DNA from: Polyangium fumosum
Lineage (GTDB): Bacteria > Myxococcota_A > Polyangia > Polyangiales > Polyangiaceae
Assembly: GCF_005144585.1 (NCBI RefSeq)
Contig: NZ_SSMQ01000045.1
Location: 42,665-106,664 of the forward strand
DNA length: 64,000 nucleotides
Direction of reading: 5' to 3'
In this document: in pieces, positions 60,496-64,000 of the stretch
Position numbering within the stretch: the stretch's first letter is position 1
Layout: each line of letters begins with the position of its first letter
Made by a program: the position numbers and the translations under genes
Notes under the pieces: generated by a model
What the model was told of the DNA's origin: nothing
The model's input: the letters and a program-made list of their open reading frames with translations, nothing else
Database searches by the model: none

Positions 60496-61776
60496 ATGCT
60501 TTGCACGGGTCCTGCCGTGCCCACGAGAGCCCCGTCTTCCCCCGGGCGTCGCCGCCGCCGCGCCTCGCCCCCAGCGCCCTCCGAGGCCGGCGCCTCGTCC
60601 CCGTCGTCGCTGCCGCCCTCGCCCAAAAAGCCCCGCGCGCCCCGCACCCCCCGCGGCCGCCTCTCGCCCCGCGGCCGCGCAGCCCTCTTCGCGATCGCGG
60701 GCGCCGTCAGCACGGTGGGCCTCGCGCTCCTCGCCCTCGTCCTCGGCTACGGCCACCTGCACGCCCCGGACGCGGGCACGACGGTCGAGCTCGACTGGCC
60801 GGCCGGCCTCGACAGCGACGAGGCCGCAGCCCTGCTCGCCCGGCACGACCTCGTCCGCAACGAGGGCGCCATGGCCATGTTCCTGCGCACGACCGGCGGC
60901 ACGGGCGCGTTCGTCCCCGGCCCGCACCTCCTGCCGCAGGGCCTCGACCCCTGGGATCTGCGTCACCTCCTCGAACGCTCGTCGAAGCGCCCCACCACGC
61001 GCGTCACCATCCCCGAGGGCTACCACCGCTTCGACATCGCGACCCGCCTCGAAAAACTCCGCGTCGCGGGCAAAAACGCCTTCCTCCGCGCGAGCGCCGA
61101 CCCGCTCCTGCTCGACGAGCTCGGCATCGAGCGCAAGGGCGCGCTCGGGGTCGAGAGCGCCGAGGGATATCTTTTCCCGGCGACCTACGATTTCCCGCTC
61201 GACACCGATCCCAAAGAGATCGTCCGCCGCCTCGTCACGGAGGCCGATCGCCGCTGGGCCGCGCTCGCGACGCAACACGCCGCGGGCTTCGCGTCGCTCC
61301 GCAATACGCTCGGGTATGGCCGCCGCGAGATCCTGATCCTCGCCTCGATCGTCGAGAAAGAGGCGGTCCAGGCCGACGAGCGCCCGCTCATCGCGAGCGT
61401 CTTCTTGAACCGCCTGCTCGACCCCACGTTCAAGCCGAAACGCCTGCAATCCGATCCCACGGCGTCGTACGCTTGTTTCTCCGAGCCTGACGTCGTCCCG
61501 GCCTGCGCCGGCTTCACGGGCAAGATCACCCCGGCCATCAACCGGGACGCGAAGAATCGATACAGCACGTACGTGAACGACGGATTGCCGCCCGGTCCCA
61601 TCGCGAACCCCGGCGCTCCGTCCATCGAGGCCGTGCTCGCGCCCGCGGCGACGAAATACCTCTATTTCGTGGCCAAGGGAGGCGGCCGTCACACCTTCAG
61701 CGAGGCGCTCGACCAGCACAACGAGGCCGTCCGCAAGCTCCGCGCGACCTCGCCGAGCGCCGAGAGACCCGAATGA
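60496..61776 (+). CDS. mltG: Endolytic murein transglycosylase MltG
   Basis: Cuts nascent peptidoglycan glycan strands at the inner membrane. 426 residues with a long Pro/Arg cytoplasmic N-terminus, one helix (ALFAIAGAVSTVGLALLALVLG), a LysM-like PAGLDSDEAAALL region and the YceG catalytic part: ILASIVEKEA (catalytic Glu), RLQSDPTASYA, STYVNDGLPPGPIANPG and YLYFVAKGGGRHTFSE. ATG at 60496 chosen for length. Overlaps the next gene (ATGA). Confidence 0.93.
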   Translation: MLCTGPAVPTRAPSSPGRRRRRASPPAPSEAGASSPSSLPPSPKKPRAPRTPRGRLSPRGRAALFAIAGAVSTVGLALLALVLGYGHLHAPDAGTTVELDWPAGLDSDEAAALLARHDLVRNEGAMAMFLRTTGGTGAFVPGPHLLPQGLDPWDLRHLLERSSKRPTTRVTIPEGYHRFDIATRLEKLRVAGKNAFLRASADPLLLDELGIERKGALGVESAEGYLFPATYDFPLDTDPKEIVRRLVTEADRRWAALATQHAAGFASLRNTLGYGRREILILASIVEKEAVQADERPLIASVFLNRLLDPTFKPKRLQSDPTASYACFSEPDVVPACAGFTGKITPAINRDAKNRYSTYVNDGLPPGPIANPGAPSIEAVLAPAATKYLYFVAKGGGRHTFSEALDQHNEAVRKLRATSPSAERPE

Positions 61777-62411
61777 ACCCCCCCGATCGAAAGCGCCAAA
61801 CCTTCGTCTCGAAAACCGCCCTGCGGCTCGCATGTCTCGTCGCCGCGCCGCTGCTCGTGGCCTGCTCGGGCGCCACCGCCCCCGACGGCTCGGCGCCGGC
61901 CCCGACGACCACGACAGCCGCCGCGCCCGCGTCCGCGTCCGCCTCCGCCGCCGCGCCCGCGCCCGACGCGCCTGCGTCGGCTTCCGCCGCGCCCGAGCCT
62001 GTCGCATCGGCCTCCGCGTCCGCCTCCGCCTCCGCCGCGGCCCCGGAAGCGCCGCCGCCCGAGGCCACGCCGCTCCCGGCCGTGAAGGTCAAGAACATCG
62101 GAATGCACATCGGCGGCGGCCCGAACGACGACGCCACGAAGGCGCCCTTCAACCGCTCGGTCGAGCCCCATTTCGACGAGCTCCGCCGCTGCTTCGCCAA
62201 GGTCGAGGACCCAAAGAAGGGCGGCGATTTCGGCGTCGACCTCCTCGTCGACGGCAAGGGCGGCAAGGCCCAGGTCTCGCACCCCCGCACCGCCCTCAAA
62301 GGGGAGGGGTTCGTGCCTTGTGTCGTCGGCGTCTTCGAAGCCATCGAATTTCTGAAGCCGAAGGGCGGCAAGAAAACGATGGTCAGCTACTCGATTCGCT
62401 TCACGCCCTGA
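61773..62411 (+). CDS. Lipoprotein with Ala/Pro/Ser linker
   Basis: 212 residues. Lipobox LLVACSGA, about 75 residues of Ala/Ser/Pro repeats, then a compact domain (FNRSVEPHFDELRRCFAKV, GGDFGVDLLVDGKGG) resembling the TonB-C-like or AgmX domain often found in myxobacterial lipoproteins. Translationally coupled to mltG. Confidence 0.75.
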   Translation: MNPPDRKRQTFVSKTALRLACLVAAPLLVACSGATAPDGSAPAPTTTTAAAPASASASAAAPAPDAPASASAAPEPVASASASASASAAAPEAPPPEATPLPAVKVKNIGMHIGGGPNDDATKAPFNRSVEPHFDELRRCFAKVEDPKKGGDFGVDLLVDGKGGKAQVSHPRTALKGEGFVPCVVGVFEAIEFLKPKGGKKTMVSYSIRFTP

Positions 62412-62498
62412 CGGCGCGGTCGCGCCCGCGCTTGTCGTGCCTCGCCTTCGCGGCATACTCCCCGCCGCGTTCCACCCTTCTTCTGCGAGGTCTTCGAC

Positions 62499-63821
62499 AT
62501 GCGCTTGCTTTCACGATCGGCGGTTCTCCGTTCGGCCCTCCTCTTCGGGGGCCTCGTCTCGTCGGCCGCTCTCGGCCCGCTTGCCTGCGCGGCGAGCAAC
62601 GAGACGCCCAGCCCCGGAGGCGAGGGGGGCGACGGCGCCCAAGGCGGGTCCGGCGGCGCAGGCGGCACGATGGTGGGCACCGGAGGGGCCGGCGGATCGG
62701 GCGGCGAAGGCGGGATGATTGCCGGATCCGGGGGCGCAGGCGGGTCGGGCGGCAACGGCGGCGGCGGCAGCGGGGGAATGGGCGGCGGGCAAAACGGCTC
62801 CGCGACGAAGATCGTGACCGTGTTCGGCGGGGGCAGCACCCTCCTCGCATCCGAATCGGATCTCGCATCCGGAGCGAAGAAGTCGACGCCCTGGCAGGAC
62901 CAGACGCTGGACGCGATCGCCCTCGCCTCCGACGGCACGGGCATGGGCCTCTGCGTGATCCGATCGAGCGCGACAGGCGAGCTGCGCGTGGCCACGTATT
63001 CGGGCGAAGCGTGGACCCCCGGAGCCGGCCAACCCGTGCCGGCGCTGGAGGCAGGCCTCGCGAGCCAGGGCGGGCCGCAGCTCGCGGGGGCCGCGGGCAT
63101 TTCGCACCTGGTCTACAAGGGCACGGACGGGTTTTATTATTACGGCCGCCGTCAGGCCGACGCCTGGGTAAGCAAAAAGGAGGCGATCACCGCAGGCGGC
63201 ACGCACTCGTCCGGCCCGAGCGCGCCCGCCGTGGCAGCCCTCGGCAACGCACCCGTGATCGCATTCGTCGGCGCAGACGGGACCTTTTACGATCAATCGA
63301 GGAGCGGCGGCGCCTGGTCCGCCGCCACGCCGCACCCCATCGCCGGCAAGGCCGCGGCCGTGACGCCCGGCCTCGCCGCGCTCGACGACGGCCCGCAACT
63401 CGTCGCCGTCTTCGCAGCCGAGGGCGGCAACCTGCACTGGCTCATGCGCCAGAACGGCGTGTGGACGAGCCCCCAGCCCATCGAAGGCGCCTCCTCCCTC
63501 GATCAGCCCATCCTCGCCCCCCTGCCGGAAGGCGGCGCGATGCTCGCCTACCGCGGCACCGATCAGCGTCTCCACACGGCACGGCTCTCCACCGGCGACA
63601 CGCCCACCTGGTCCCTCCCAACACAAGGCGCAGGCGACAAGAACCCGATCCTCCTCGCCCCCCCCGCCCTCACACGCGGCGGCAAAGGCGCCGAAGCCGA
63701 AATGATCTACGCCGACAACCTGAACACCGTCTACGCGACCCGTCTCGTCAACGGCACATGGCTCCCCCCCACCTTCGCAGGCAGCGCCTCAGGTCGGGTC
63801 GCGATTGCCACGCTGCCCTGA
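62499..63821 (+). CDS. Lipoprotein with Gly-rich stalk and beta-propeller-like domain
   Basis: 440 residues. A hydrophobic signal ending in GPLACAASN, a long Gly/Ser stalk (GGAGGSGGEGG type), and a repeated beta domain with recurring PVIAFVGADGTFYD / HLVYKGTDGFYYY / AMLAYRGTDQRLHT elements, likely a propeller of sialidase-like blades. Function unknown. Confidence 0.78.
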   Translation: MRLLSRSAVLRSALLFGGLVSSAALGPLACAASNETPSPGGEGGDGAQGGSGGAGGTMVGTGGAGGSGGEGGMIAGSGGAGGSGGNGGGGSGGMGGGQNGSATKIVTVFGGGSTLLASESDLASGAKKSTPWQDQTLDAIALASDGTGMGLCVIRSSATGELRVATYSGEAWTPGAGQPVPALEAGLASQGGPQLAGAAGISHLVYKGTDGFYYYGRRQADAWVSKKEAITAGGTHSSGPSAPAVAALGNAPVIAFVGADGTFYDQSRSGGAWSAATPHPIAGKAAAVTPGLAALDDGPQLVAVFAAEGGNLHWLMRQNGVWTSPQPIEGASSLDQPILAPLPEGGAMLAYRGTDQRLHTARLSTGDTPTWSLPTQGAGDKNPILLAPPALTRGGKGAEAEMIYADNLNTVYATRLVNGTWLPPTFAGSASGRVAIATLP

Positions 63822-63824
63822 GGC

Positions 63825-63866
63825 GCGGAGCTGGGGCGTCGCCCCAGACCCCACCCGGGGCTGAGC
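63825..63866. repeat. Family-A hairpin repeat fragment
   Basis: CTGGGGCGTCGCCCCAG hairpin followed by ACCCCACCCGGGGCTG, matching one arm of 59313-59620. Confidence 0.6.
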
Positions 63867-63923
63867 ATTGGTTCCATCTCCGATCGGTACATTCCCCCCC
63901 TCTGACGACATTTAGCGAGGGAG

Positions 63924-64000
63924 ATGTTGGATGCAGAGGTGGCCTCGTCGGCGGAAGCGTGGGCACAGGAGGAGTTCGGGCATGCGGACCTTGGAGACAA
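63924..64000 (+). mobile_element. Start of an IS4-family transposase (truncated by window edge)
   Basis: ATG with GAGGGAG upstream; the 25 codons read MLDAEVASSAEAWAQEEFGHADLGD. The AWAQEEFGHADLGD stretch matches the conserved N-terminus of IS4/Tn5-type transposases (WA...FG.ADLGD.RR). The rest of the element lies beyond the window. Confidence 0.7.

Overview
The window is high-GC chromosomal DNA that reads like a polyangial (Sorangium/Polyangium-type) myxobacterium. The clues are three large Hanks-type Ser/Thr kinases with long Pro/Ala linkers, many lipoproteins with Gly/Ser-rich stalks, TPR proteins, and very GC-rich dispersed hairpin repeats. This assignment is an inference from gene style; no rRNA is present.

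Layout. 0-5.4 kb is housekeeping: PNPase (pnp), diaminopimelate decarboxylase (lysA) and pyruvate kinase (pyk), the last translationally coupled to a membrane Ser/Thr kinase. 5.4-25.3 kb holds envelope and signalling genes: two kinases, a SAM methyltransferase, a giant TamB, an exported lipin-like HAD lipoprotein, TPR proteins and NDH-2. 25.6-33.2 kb is the accessory core: 29 tRNA genes plus one interrupted tRNA-like gene, all on the + strand. They are interleaved with repeated small-ORF cassettes (promoter, short ORF, hairpin, terminator), several long RNA hairpins, a Ro60/Rsr (TROVE + vWA) gene, an HNH nuclease and a small membrane protein. It is followed, on the - strand, by a free-standing homologue of the N-terminal clamp of RNA polymerase beta-prime that includes the sigma-binding coiled coil. 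34-42.5 kb contains an alpha/beta hydrolase, an aminotransferase, a GT-C-like membrane protein, a lipoprotein, a membrane protein, an isoaspartyl peptidase and a probable non-coding transcript. 42.9-44.0 kb carries two tandem orphan Hcp proteins, followed by short repeats and a MITE. 44.3-48.5 kb has enoyl-CoA hydratase, acyl-CoA dehydrogenase and lipoproteins. 48.6-57.7 kb is a four-gene overlapping operon: Ser/Thr kinase, pseudokinase fused to a five-haem cytochrome, tandem cNMP-binding/4Fe-4S/membrane protein, and tetrahaem/4Fe-4S/FAD-NAD(P) oxidoreductase. 57.7-64 kb has a vWA protein, MltG, lipoproteins and the first codons of an IS4-type transposase at the edge.

How genes may work together. 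Bacterial Ro60 binds Y RNAs, some of which mimic tRNAs, and in Deinococcus a Y RNA tethers Ro60 to PNPase. Here a Ro60 gene sits inside a tRNA array, next to a tRNA-like RNA whose anticodon loop is replaced by a hairpin and beside other long stem RNAs; this is the best candidate for an undescribed RNA-based system in the window. The second candidate is the kinase/pseudokinase/cytochrome operon, which physically fuses sensory folds to redox carriers. The third is the isolated beta-prime clamp protein, which could compete for sigma factor. All three functional readings are inferences; the domain assignments rest on motifs visible in the sequence.
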